Source: Euleptes europaea | Taxonomy: Eukaryota > Chordata > Lepidosauria > Squamata > Sphaerodactylidae | Length of the DNA: 64,000 bases | Direction of reading: 5' to 3' | Assembly (NCBI RefSeq): GCF_029931775.1 | Contig: NC_079312.1 | Location: 116,496,872-116,560,871, forward strand | In this document: positions 23,877 through 34,500 of the stretch, one piece after another | How positions within the stretch are numbered: position 1 is the stretch's first letter | Layout: the number at the start of each line of letters is the position of its first letter | Made by a program: the position numbers and the translations under genes | The notes under the pieces: model-generated | Databases searched by the model: none | What the model saw: the letters and a program-made list of their open reading frames with translations, nothing else | Told to the model about the DNA's origin: nothing

Positions 23877-24168
23877 CAAGAAGAAGATGGTTTTTATATG
23901 CCGACGTTCTCTACCACTTAAGGAGGAATCAAACCGGCTTACAATCACCTTCCCTTCCCCTCCCCACAACAGACACCCTGTGAGGTAGGTGGGGCTGAGA
24001 GAGCTTTAAGAGCCGTGACTAGCCCAAGGTCGCCCAGCTGGCTTCATGCGGAGGAGTGGGGAAACCAACCCAGTTCACCAGATTAGAGTCCACCACTCAT
24101 GTGGAGGAGAGGGGAATCCAACCCACCACTCTAAACCACCATTCTTAACCACTGCACTATGCTGGTGT
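23877..24168 (-). repeat. tRNA-derived SINE, copy 2
   Basis: On the minus strand the head lies at the high-coordinate end (AGTGGTTAAGAATGGTGG, then GGTGGGTTGGATTCCCC as a B-box). The body contains CTCAGCCCCACCTACCTCAC and ends at GCCGACGTTC/GCATATAAAA-type sequence. The closest relative is at 26302-26592. Confidence 0.75.
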
Positions 24169-24329
24169 TACACTCTCCCTGTTTTGATTCACAGGGGTGG
24201 CTCTTGGGCGACTTTCCAGAAGACAACAATGTGATGCTTCTGCAAATATTTCATATTTGTAATGTTGAAAATTACAAAACTTGATAAATGTCACCTTTTA
24301 ACTTACTGCTATCTATTTTAATACTTTCA

Positions 24330-24449
24330 ATGAAGAGATGTTTTGGTTTTATTGTTGTATTGTAATTGAATTTGTTGTGACCTGCCTTGAGCCCTGCCTA
24401 GGTTTGGGATTGAGGGCGGGCTAAAAATCAAGCAAAATAAATAAATAAA
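24330..24449 (+). repeat. L2-type LINE 3' tail
   Basis: GTGACCTGCCTTGAGCCCTG...GGGCGGGCTAAAAATC, then (AAAT)n: the usual 3' end of L2/CR1-group LINEs in reptiles. Only the tail is present. Confidence 0.6.
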
Positions 24450-25799
24450 TGTTCTGAACCACAGACAAAGGAGGGAAATGTCATGCCAACACCTGAGCAA
24501 CCCAATAACTACTGCCAGTACCCACAAACCCTGTACACGGTTTCTGAATTTTTTTTACTTTTACCACTGAGTTGATTTATCTTTCACAGCTCTTCACTCT
24601 GTCAGTCTTCCGTCATTTGCCCTGGACTTTATGAGTGCAGTTAAGTTTACTTCACGACACCCTCTCTGTGTTAATTATGCACTGTAAAAAAGATAACAGT
24701 CGATTTTACTGTGAAAGAGTACAGACCGTTCTGCAGCCCTTCATTTGGACCTGAGTTCACTCAGCTGAGCCCCAACATCTGTTTTCCAGTCCAGAATTCC
24801 ATACTGGAACTCATGACAGAATAACAGATCAGTAACTCAGCATGCGCAAACTGTCTCTCATTCGTCCTTGAATAACTGCAGCGAGTCCCCGTGCATCTAG
24901 GGCCGTGTTGGCGAACCTATGGCACGAGTGCCACTTCCGGCACGCATAGCCCTCTTTGCCGGCACGCGTGGGTGAGCTCCAAAAGGCCTCCCGTGTTGTC
25001 TGTGCCCCTCCCTCTCTCAGCTGAGCTCCCTCTCCACCGTGCGTGCATCGGCGGGTCAGCTTCCTGCCTCGCACGCATGAGGCTGGCTTCTTCCTCTTCC
25101 CCCCCTCTTGCCCCGCAACAGCTGACAGGCGGCGGGGAGGCCAGCAGCAATGAGGCGGGGCCTCCTCCTCTAGGCTCTAGCAGCAGCTCCTCCTCACCGC
25201 CTTCCTCCTCCTTGTCCCCCTCAGGCGGCTCCCAGCAGTCCAGCTCCAGGCTGCCGCCGCCATCGTCCTCCTCCTCAGGCGCCTCTCCCCCTGCCGTTTT
25301 CGCCTGCCTCCTCCGGGTGCTCGTGGAGGGCCAGGCGGCCCCTCAATAGCCGCGCGTCCACCGGAGAAAGGCCTGCCATCTCCCGCCGTCCTCCCCCTCT
25401 CCCCCGTTCGCGCTCGTCCCTGACTCCTGCGGTAAGCTTGTGGAGTAGCCGGAGCCACCCTCAAGTCCTCTGGCTTGGGCGTGGCTGCGTGCCCTCTGAC
25501 TTCTCCCTCCCCACCCCCTAAGGTCGCCCACAGGCTGGCGGGGTCGCCCTCACTCTCGCCGCCCCCTCCTCTCCTGCCCCCGACAGCAGGTGCCCAATGC
25601 CGCCGCGCCGGGGCCCAACGTCTCCGCCGTCGCCTCGCCACCTCCCCAGAGCTGCCGGTAAGGGGGGGGGGGAGAACTTCGGGTGTGCATCCTGGAGCAA
25701 GTCCTGGGTGGGGCTTGAGGCCCGACCCAGGACACTTCCTTCCTTCCTTACATCCTTTCTTCCCCAGTTCCTTCCTTCTCTTTCCTTTTCCAGTTACTT

Positions 25800-25839
25800 C
25801 CTACCTTCCTTCCTTCCTTCCTCTTTCTTTCTTTCTTTT

Positions 25840-25902
<63 letters not shown>

Positions 25903-25905
25903 CTG
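25800..25905 (+). repeat. (CTTT)n microsatellite
   Basis: Nearly pure CTTT units, flanked by degenerate CCTT sequence. Confidence 0.95.
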
Positions 25906-26007
25906 TCCCTCCCCCCTTTCTTCCTTCCTTCCCCAGTTCCTTCATTCTCTTTCCTCTCCCTTTCCTCTCTCAGTTCCTTCCTTTCTCCATCCCTCCCCCT
26001 TCCCCTA

Positions 26008-26055
26008 CTAGGGCTGCCAACCTCCAGGTGGTGGCTGGAGACCTGGCAACCCTAG
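26008..26055. repeat. Minimal 48-bp MITE remnant (CTAGGGYTGCCAACCTCC family)
   Basis: The left end CTAGGGCTGCCAACCTCC runs almost directly into the right end ACCTGGCAACCCTAG. Probably an internal deletion derivative. Confidence 0.7.
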
Positions 26056-26301
26056 CAATAATGTCCAGTATTCAGGTTAAATTGCTGAATTGGCACTTGG
26101 CGATAAATAAGTGGGTTTTGGGTTGCAGTTTGGGCACTCGGTCTCTAAAAGGTTCGCCATCACTGATCTAGGGGAAGTAGAATGACTTCTAGGCAAAAGA
26201 AAAGCTCTGCCCTTCCCCTTTTAGAACATAAAATCAAGTTTCTATCCCATTTTCTTTAAAAAGAAAATAATATGCACTGAATTTGCATTATTTCTAAATG
26301 G

Positions 26302-26592
26302 AAGAAGAAGAGTTGGTTTTTATATGCCGACTTTCTCTACCACTTAAGGAAGAATCAAACCGGCTTACAATCACCTTCCCTTCCCCTCCCCACAACAGAC
26401 CCCCTGCGAGGTAGGTGGGGCTGAGAGAGCTCTAAGAGAGCTGGGACTAGCCCAAGGTCACCCAGCTGGCTTCATGTGTAGGAGTGGGGAATCAAACCTG
26501 GTTCACCAGATTAGCATCCACCGCTCATGTGTAAGAGTGGGGAATCAAACCTGGTTCTCCAGATCAGACTCCACCGCTTTTAACCACTACAG
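26302..26592 (-). repeat. tRNA-derived SINE, copy 3
   Basis: Nearly colinear with 23877-24168. B-box-like GGTTTGATTCCCC occurs twice on the minus strand (near 26490 and 26545), which suggests a duplicated head. Confidence 0.75.
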
Positions 26593-28163
26593 AACTCACC
26601 TGCACAGTTAAGGTACAGTGTGATCAAGCCATCAACAGCTGATCACCAAGTTCATATTCATGTTTGTGTGTGACCTGTGACTCTCTGGCCTCCCAGGCAG
26701 AAATATGCCATATTCTCAAGAGCTCTTCATGGCCTCTGTTCAGATTTATGCACTTATCCCTCTGTGCCTCCTCTTTTAACAAACATCCATATAGTGGAAG
26801 AAAATACACCTGACAGATTTACCGTACAAAATGCCTACCAAGCAATTGGGCCATGTCAGGGCAGAACAAGAAAGACCGAGCATTTTCAATGTTTTCTCCA
26901 GTAGGGGGAACCTCTTAACAATTAAAACAAATATTCTTGCTCGGCAATTAGGAGCTGCTTAAAAGTGGCACTCTTTGGCAGAAGAACGTTCAGTGGCCCA
27001 TCACACACTACAAAAGCAATGAGGAGAAAAGAGCTAACTTTACGCCAAGGAATAAATAGCAACAACAGTCCCCAAATTTTAGTTGTCTGCTACTGTGTTC
27101 AGTGGGAATTATCTGTATGGGAAAGGTGTCTGAAGTAGAGGAATAAATGAGACCTTTCTTACATTTTAAATGGTTAAAGCAGAAAAAATAAAGCATGGAT
27201 GAAATGATTCTTTAATAAGCTTAAAGTGAACACAGGAAGAAAGAATGACTCAACTACTTTTAGATTCACTAAAAAGTTAGAAAGAGGAAGAATGGATGAG
27301 CTGATACTGTCGATACAAGATAATAGGATTCGTTTATACTTATGAACCCCCTCCAAGCTTTATATAATAATATGTAAATGCCTAGAAGGAAACAGTCTCT
27401 AATGTAAGGAATTTAACTTCTCTAGAACTTGGTTTATTGAGTCCCTTTCCCTTATAAGAAGGCTGGAGACACAAAATATTAGGTTAACCCAAGGGATTGC
27501 AATAGATAAAGCTTTAGTCAGTACGGACATTTTTTGAAGGGAGAGGGGGTTATTTAATGTGCAGTAGCATCACATTCATCCAGCCAACATCAGCTTCGTC
27601 CAGTTGGTACTTCTGCCTTTATTGTATGCTGTTTGCAGGACCTGCAGTTTCCCCCCCCATTTCCATTCCACTGTCAGACTGGCAAGTGAATACTTTTCTG
27701 TTGTTTTTAAAAAGGTGGTTTTAATGCTTTTGATTGTTTGCCATCTTGGGGGTCCTAAGTTAGGTGGAAAGGCAGGATTAATATTGTAAATAAGATATTT
27801 CTTCAGGAGAGGAGGGATAGCGCTCCTCTTGACACACAGTGCATGTTTAAGTTGCATATCTTCAAGTAAGGTTGCTGTTCTGGGTGGGTGCAATCAGATA
27901 TTTGGCTGCTTTTTAGCATGTGATAGCTCCGGTGTATGCTTCAATGAGTGCTGGTGTTTTGAATCAAAGCAGTTTGATTCAGGTCGAGCATGGCTGTGCT
28001 CTTGTCTATTTCACTCTAGCCAGTTCTGTTACTGGTACAAAACATAAAAATAAAATTTTTGTGTGGCCTGACTTGAGACCTTAGGTCAAATTAATCAATG
28101 ATTAAAGGAAATGAAATATTAAACTGGTGCAATTTTTGGCTTGATTACTCGCTTGAGAATGTC
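26593..28163. other. Unassigned DNA with an L2-like tail near 27690-27795
   Basis: GTTTTTAAAAAGGTGGTTTTAATGC and GGTGGAAAGGCAGGATTAAT look like a degenerate L2 3' end. The remainder shows no gene or family. Confidence 0.35.
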
Positions 28164-28566
28164 TTAAGAACATGACAAGCCATGCTGGATCAGACCAGCT
28201 GTCTGTTCAGTGGCCAACCACGTGCCTCTAGGAAGTTCACAAGCAAGACGACTGCAGCAGCATTATCCTGCCCGTGTTCCACAGCACCTAATATAATAGG
28301 CATGCTCCTCTGATACTGGAGAGAATAGGTATGCATCATGACTAGAATCCACGTTGACTAGCAGCCATGAATAGCCCTATCCTCCATGAATATGACCACT
28401 CTCCTCTTAAAGTCTTCCAAGTTGGTAGCCATCACCACATCCTAGGGCAGGGAGTTCCACAATTTAACTGAGTTGTGTGAAGAAATACTTCATCTGTTTT
28501 GAATCTCTCATCCTCCAGCTTCCGCAGATGACCCCACGTTCTAGTATTGAGTCTAGTTCTAGTCTT
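28164..28566 (-). mobile_element. CR1-type LINE 3' fragment
   Basis: Closely follows the 3' part of the 12.85-kb CR1: CCATGCTGGATCAGACC, GTGGCCAACCA, GTGCCTCTAGGAAG, CACCACATCCTAGGGCAGGG. Untranslated 3' region only. Confidence 0.85.
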
Positions 28567-29566
28567 GAAATTGGGAAGTTATAATTTTGTTGTGCCTGAA
28601 CTTTGTGTGATCTTTAATAGATTTCTTGACCGTGGAGCAGTTTGAACCTGATGGTTGTGGAGGGAAGGGGGTTATTGCTGGTGGATCTATGAGCCATCCA
28701 ACCAGGTCAGAATTTTTGGGCCGTTCCAAGAGGTGTCTGAGTACCTTGGACTCATGGGAAGGTTGGCTTGTCTTAAACTATTCTGGCTGCTGCATATCTT
28801 AAGTTTATAACTTTAGCCCTTAGGGAACAGAAAACAATTGCTTTCTCTATATGGTGTCAGCAACTGCTTTGCCATATTCTTGGCCATTGGAGACTCTGAC
28901 ATCTGCTTGCTTCCCCCACCATGATGTTAATGTTTTTGCCTATAGAACTGGTTTCTGTCTATAGAATTTTGCAGCTCTTCTTTAAAGCTGTTGTGCCCCT
29001 TGCTACCTTCCCCAACATGTGCATACTGCTGAATATTCAGGGTCTGGCTCAGCTGCCATGACTGCAAGTTCTGGGGTTGCAGCCTGCAGCTGGGCAATTA
29101 TGATGGAAGATGAAGAGACACCTTGCTGTGTGGTGAATAGGACACGGGAGAGAGATCATGGAGACTTCTCCTTTCCTTGATAACCCAGGTTTGTGCTCTT
29201 TCCTAGCCACTTGACAGGAGGGGGTACACTGTCTATAAACCTCCCTCTACTCCATCTGGCCAATGCCAAAGTTGTTTTCTTCCTAACAGGCTTATTTCTG
29301 GCTCAAGAGATGGACAGCTGTTTAACTTACCTGGAAATGAGGAAGAGGGATTCTACACTTGCCTACCCAGCTCTTGTGGAACATATATGCAGATGAAATA
29401 TCTTTGCTGTGGCAGCTTCTTTTGATTGGCTCACCCCTCACTGCCCTCACTATGGGTGTTGGGGGGAGGCTCTAATGATAAATTTCTCCCTTGCTGCATG
29501 CAGTAGGTGGTTGGGTGAATCCTTATTGCCTACCACCTCTTGCTGCTACCATTGCATCCAGACTTA
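28567..29566. other. Unassigned DNA
   Basis: No gene or repeat family recognised. Confidence 0.45.
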
Positions 29567-29876
29567 GTTTAAGTAAAGGTAAAGGTAGTCCCCTGTGCAA
29601 GCACCGAGTCATTACTGACCCATGGAGTAACGTCACATCAAGACGTTTTCTAGGCAGACTATGTTTACGGGGTGGTTTGCCATTGCCTTCCCGTTGTCTA
29701 CCCTTTACCCCAGCAAGCTGGGTACTCATTTTACTAACCTTAGAAGGATGGAAGGCCGAGTCAACCTTGAGCAGGCTACCTGAACCCAACTTCCATTGGT
29801 ATCAAACTCAGATTGCGAGCAGAGCTTTGAATGCAGTACTGCAGCTTACCACTCTGCGCCACGGGGCTCTTCTAGG
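29567..29876 (-). repeat. Sauria-type tRNA-derived SINE
   Basis: On the minus strand it starts GAGCCCCGTGGCGCAGAGTG (A-box region), has a B-box-like GAGTTTGATACC, and ends at GACTACCTTTACCTTTACTT. This is the widespread lepidosaur SINE that reads GGTAAAGGTAGTCCCCTGTG in reverse. It supports a squamate source. Confidence 0.85.
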
Positions 29877-30179
29877 CAAAGATGAGCTTTAGACTGAAAA
29901 ATGGAGGGTTGGGGGAGGGGAGGGATAAATCTGACCTTTGCTCTTGCAAGCTCATCTTTGTCTGGAATTTTTTTGTTTGAAGAGGGGAGATTATCCTTCC
30001 CAGGTGTGAGAGCTTAGCAAGATGTGGCCAGCATTCCCAAAAGTACTAGCAGAAGCCAAATACCATGATAATTGGGTATCTATCCCAAACTCCTGACTGT
30101 TCTTCTTGCTTAACACTGTTGTCATATAATTGCATAGACGTGAATGGTTTATAGGCAACAAATTACAAGTTAATACTAG

Positions 30180-31119
30180 TTCTCATTTTCACAAGTTTAT
30201 TTCAAAGCTCAGACAAAGAACTCTGGCCTTATTGGGCACAAAAGCAGAGTGTCCATTCTTTAAAGTTTTTATATGACAAGCATCAATCATAACAAATTAG
30301 TTCCCTATTTTGCTGGTCTTGGTACTGCTTCAGTACTCCCAGAGCAGTATTTGGCAATCTCCTCTGTGAATGAATGACATTCCTGTGATTTTTACTGAAA
30401 AGTATGAGAAGGGTGGAATTCAGTAGTAGCATAACTTTTTGCCTTTAAACTAAGCCCCGTTCTACCACCTTAATATACAAGGTGCATCTTGCCATCCAGA
30501 ATATCTGAAATAGGGCACAGTATAAATGATGGTCCAGGTGTGACACACAATAAATTTATCATTTAAAAACTATATCGTTAGCGGTGCTATTTTTCATGCA
30601 ATACTGCAGTCTGGATAAATGAAGTTAACAGCCCTCGTGCCAGCAAGTCCTTTCTCAAGGAACTTGAATGAGCAAACAATTTCACAGGAAAGTTAAACAC
30701 ATTGATTTACTGGTTTACTAATCTACTTCCCCATTAACAAAGAGGATCAATTTTGTTTCCAAATGAACCTATGTTACTTCTGTATTGAAAATCTAACAGG
30801 AACTAAATGCTCAAAAATTGTTTTCAAATACTACTGATAACTCTAAAATGCAAGAAGACTATCAAGAGTTTCTTAGGAAAATGTAGAGCATCCCGAGTTT
30901 TCCAACCTAAAAATGAAACGCACTGGATGATTTCCACTTTTGACAAAACAGCAAAGCACAGGACTGCTCCTGTAATAGTAGAGAATCCCTTTCTTCAAAA
31001 CAAACAACATTGGTAGCAATTCAGCATTTCACAGTCATGAAATGCACTGACATAAAAAGACAGGAAAAAAATTATACAGCTAAGCAGGACAAACCACCTT
31101 CACAGAAACATTTACATGG
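30180..31119 (-). other. AKAP8: Probable AKAP8 3' untranslated region
   Basis: About 940 nt of AT-rich DNA between the stop codon and the first AATAAA on this strand. I see no repeat I can name and no further AKAP8 coding sequence. The extent is inferred. Confidence 0.5.
30196..30201 (-). terminator. AKAP8: Candidate AKAP8 poly(A) signal AATAAA
   Basis: First exact AATAAA on the minus strand after the stop codon; I saw no ATTAAA nearer the stop. Cleavage would fall near 30175-30185. Confidence 0.45.
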
Positions 31120-31560
31120 TCATTCTTTCAGCAGCTCTGCACTTGCTGCTACAACTGTTTCCTTCTTGGTGTCATTGTTTTCAGCCACTGGCGTTTCAGT
31201 GACGTTTTCTCCCATCTCAACATGTTGCTCCTTCCCTTGGTTTTCTGCTGGTTTCTCTTCTGGGCTCCCTTGAGAAGGAAAACATGGTTCTTCTGTGGTT
31301 TCTGCTGTCTCCGTTCTCTTTGCTTCCTCTTGCTGCTCCTCTACAGATTCATCTTTACAAAAAACTGCAGTGGAACAGCTTCTCTCGTCGCTTCCTGGTT
31401 TGTCAGGTTCACTTTCTTCGACGGCTTCAGACTCATCTCCACCATGTTCTTTTGTCTCTGCTGTAGCACTTTCAGTAGCCCTTTCACCCTCAGCCCCCTC
31501 TAAGGCTTCAGATTCATCAACGTCTTGGTCAATGTTTTCACCTGTAAATGGGTCATCACC
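31120..31560 (-). CDS. AKAP8: AKAP8 last coding exon (acidic C-terminal tail)
   Basis: 441 nt including the TGA stop. It begins [15 protein letters not shown], like human GEDPFTSETVDPEM, and is then almost entirely Glu/Ser/Thr-rich, ending [15 protein letters not shown]. The acceptor is TTTGTCAG. In human AKAP8 the segment after KKETPEE carries the RII-binding amphipathic helix; here the protein stops shortly after KKET. Confidence 0.93.
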   Translation of the reverse strand, partial: GDDPFTGENIDQDVDESEALEGAEGERATESATAETKEHGGDESEAVEESEPDKPGSDERSCSTAVFCKDESVEEQQEEAKRTETAETTEEPCFPSQGSPEEKPAENQGKEQHVEMGENVTETPVAENNDTKKETVVAASAELLKE

Positions 31561-34500
31561 CTGACAAAGGAAAAACCAATATGTTATCACACGGCTGTAA
31601 AATTGTCTTAATTCCTCTTATAAGGGAGCCTCAGACCTAAAACATGGAAGTTTGCCATTGAGATTGAAGTTTGGGCGCTCAATTTGTAAGTCAAAGCCGA
31701 GCAACAGCAACTCCTCTCTTTGCCTGAAAACGACCTGAGCAATTTTGTGCATATGCCTTCCAGGGCCCTAATCTTGCGGCACTGTCTGAATGCTGGCAAA
31801 GTGTCTACCTCACAGAAACCAGAACAGAATGCAATTTGCTGCAATGTGTTTCTCAGGGCATCAGCAAGGGGTGAAAACCCTCTGTAGAATTAAATGCCTG
31901 GGGCCTCAGAAAATGGCTAATTTTTCAATTTACTATTGGAGCACTCAACCCAGTAGCAGAATCTGTTGCCTTTAGGAAATTGTTATCCTAGCAGCTAAGA
32001 TGTGTGCAGCTTTCTCCGTTTTCAATCTGTTTCATTGTTAGAAAGACCAGGTGCTGGCATAAGGCTACAAGCTAATGATGGGTTCTTGCACATTTTGGAG
32101 AGCTCATTAAGTGATGCAATCTCTGTGTTCCAGAATACTAAATGAGGACTGCACTGGGAACAACTGGGAACACACAAGTCATGCTAACCTTATTAAGACA
32201 GAGAACAGGACTTTCTATGGCATGCAGTGGGAACAGAGGTCTGTAGTGTTTTGCTCTGGCTGAGATTTCTTTATTAAAAGAAACACTATAAAATCAGCAG
32301 ACTGACGCATTAGTGCTATGCTGCTGGATTTCAAAATTCTTGCTTGCCATTTGCCATCATCCAGCAAGGCCCAAGCCCTTTTTATCTCCTTCTCACAGAT
32401 CACTTTCATGCGAAACTGACCTGAAACAAGTTTATGAAAGAAGGCAGCATGCCAGTGACAGAAATCTTGCAATAAACTGATCAAAAGCAAGTGACATTCA
32501 GTCTTATACTCACAGTGCACAGGAGGATAAGTGAGTCCTTGCTTCTCCATCTGTGCCCATGGAATCCCACCCATAAGAGCTAGGCTGATTGCTACAGTCA
32601 AGGATCCCTGCACCCAGCAAATAAGTATTCCTCTTTTATGACCCAGCTGGATCAGATCCAGGCCATACTAGCTGCCTCCATGAAAGAAGATCCATGCAGG
32701 TAAAAGATAAGAAGTGATATCGTCTTTGGCTGATTTTCAGCCAACTAGCCATAGTTACTGATATTTTGGAGTTTTGCAGAGCTCCAACTATACCCTGCGA
32801 TATGGACTTGTCCATTATCGCTAGTGAAAAAAGGAGGGGGGAAATTTAGAATCCCCAGCTGGTGGAGACTGACATAGGCTCCCTCAGGAAGGGCAAGGTG
32901 CCAGCATCCTTTGGGGGAGGAAGCATTAGGCCCATGTTCAAGAATCACCTCTTGATGGTAACAGTCTCACCCTGCCTCCAACCTTCCTTTCTTGGGGAAG
33001 GTGCCGAGAAGACCTTTGATGGGGCAGCTCTGGCATTACCTGGAGTCCTCAGATTTCCTTCACCCCTTTCAGCTTGGTTTCGCACCTGGGTATGGTACGG
33101 AGACTGTGCTGGGTGGGTCGAAGATCTCCTCCTGCTGATGGACAAAGGTCAGGTGTCCATGCTGACTCTGTTAGACCTGTCGGCAGCCTCTGATACCGTT
33201 GATCATGAGGTGTTGCTGAGGCACCTGCGGACCCTAGCAGGGGTAGACGGAGTTGCGCTTGAGTGGTTCCATTTTTTTCCTCCGAGAGATCCCAGAGGGT
33301 GGCACTGGGCAACTGCTCATCTGCCCCAAGGGCTCTCTTGGGAGAGCAACCGCAAGGTTTATTCTGTCACCCCTCTTGTTCAACGTGTATGAGGCGCCGC
33401 TAGGGGGAAGACAGCCTCAGCATAAAGGCCACCAGTGCCAACAACAGGCTGGTGTTTTCAGCTCAAAGTCGCTTTCACTGGACCCAGAGAAAGGAGTCTC
33501 AGTTTTGCTAGCGTCTGCCTAGCAGAGACCAGGACTCGGTTAACTGGCAGAAGCTCAGTCTGGATGAGACCAAAGTGCCACCACAGGGGCAAGGGGGACA
33601 AGTAGAGGAGATGGCAGATGCAAGATCTGCTCCCCATTAGTCATGGTTGCCACAAGAGGGTATTGTTGAATCCTGGGTTTGCTCCTGGATTCCCAGGGCA
33701 AAGTAGCAGCCAAACGCGTTTCTTTTCGTCTTCACCCGGTCAGACGGTTGCAGTCTTTCCTCTCGGAAGTGGAATACACCACTTACCCTTGGCCACGCAT
33801 GCTACACGAGCAAGCCCTTGATGGTCACACAGGAGCATCTCCATGTGCTGCAAATCCCCATGCAGGCAGGCATGGCTCCCTTCAGGGGCTTTTCAAACCC
33901 CCGCTTTGGAGACTGTGCTCCATTTCCAATTCTCACCAGGTCAAAGCTCTGGTTTTAATGTACAGGGCCAAATCCAAATGTTTTGGAGGCCCTGCTCTAC
34001 CTTATGAAACGGTCTTCCCAGAAGAGATCTATAGGGAGAACACAGGGACTAACAATAGATGTGACTTAAAGAAATTAATCTCGCAACTGTCAACTTCCTG
34101 GGATACTTCAATGCAAAGCCTACCATTTTCTTCAAGAGACAATCTACCCAATTGTGAGGCAGAGATGCAATGCATCCAACTAATATTTCTGCCCATCAAG
34201 CAGTGCTTAAATTGGGCGCAGCACTCCCTCAACACAGGATTTCACCCGTTTGTCAGAGGCAACAGATGTGTCTTGGAGGCAAAAGATTTTTTTTCTTTTT
34301 GTTAATTTGTCAAATTTTAATTTGGATGCTTTTCACCACTAGCTAAAAGCAGGTAAGAGATTTGTTATACACAGCCTGCTAGTGAGAGTATCCAGCACTT
34401 CGGGGGGGACGGGATGGCATATTGCTGAAACAGACAGACACTACTCTAGGCTGAGACAAAGCATAGAAAAACAAAGCATTCACTTTGCTTCTCTCCATTT

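Larger units (their letters stand above)
24903..26165. mobile_element. hAT-type (Charlie-like) element with GC-rich cargo
   Basis: 8-bp duplication ATCTAGGG at 24895-24902 and 26166-26173. Inverted ends CCGTGTTGGCGAACCTATGG / CCGAGTGCCC...GGTTCGCCATCACTG. The right part (GTTTGGGCACTCGG, TTGCAGTTTGGG) looks like widespread opossum/bat/reptile Charlie-type nonautonomous families. Inside lie a 700-bp GC-rich block, a (CTTT)n tract and a 48-bp MITE remnant. No transposase seen. Confidence 0.82.

Noticed and set aside
24891-25641. Ser/Pro/Arg-rich frames of about 150 codons
   Set aside because: They lie in the GC-rich cargo of a hAT element, on both strands, without similarity to known proteins.
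34029-34305. Small frames after the L2 LINE as part of AKAP8
   Set aside because: They are on the wrong strand or lack splice sites in phase, and match L2 C-terminal sequence or nothing.
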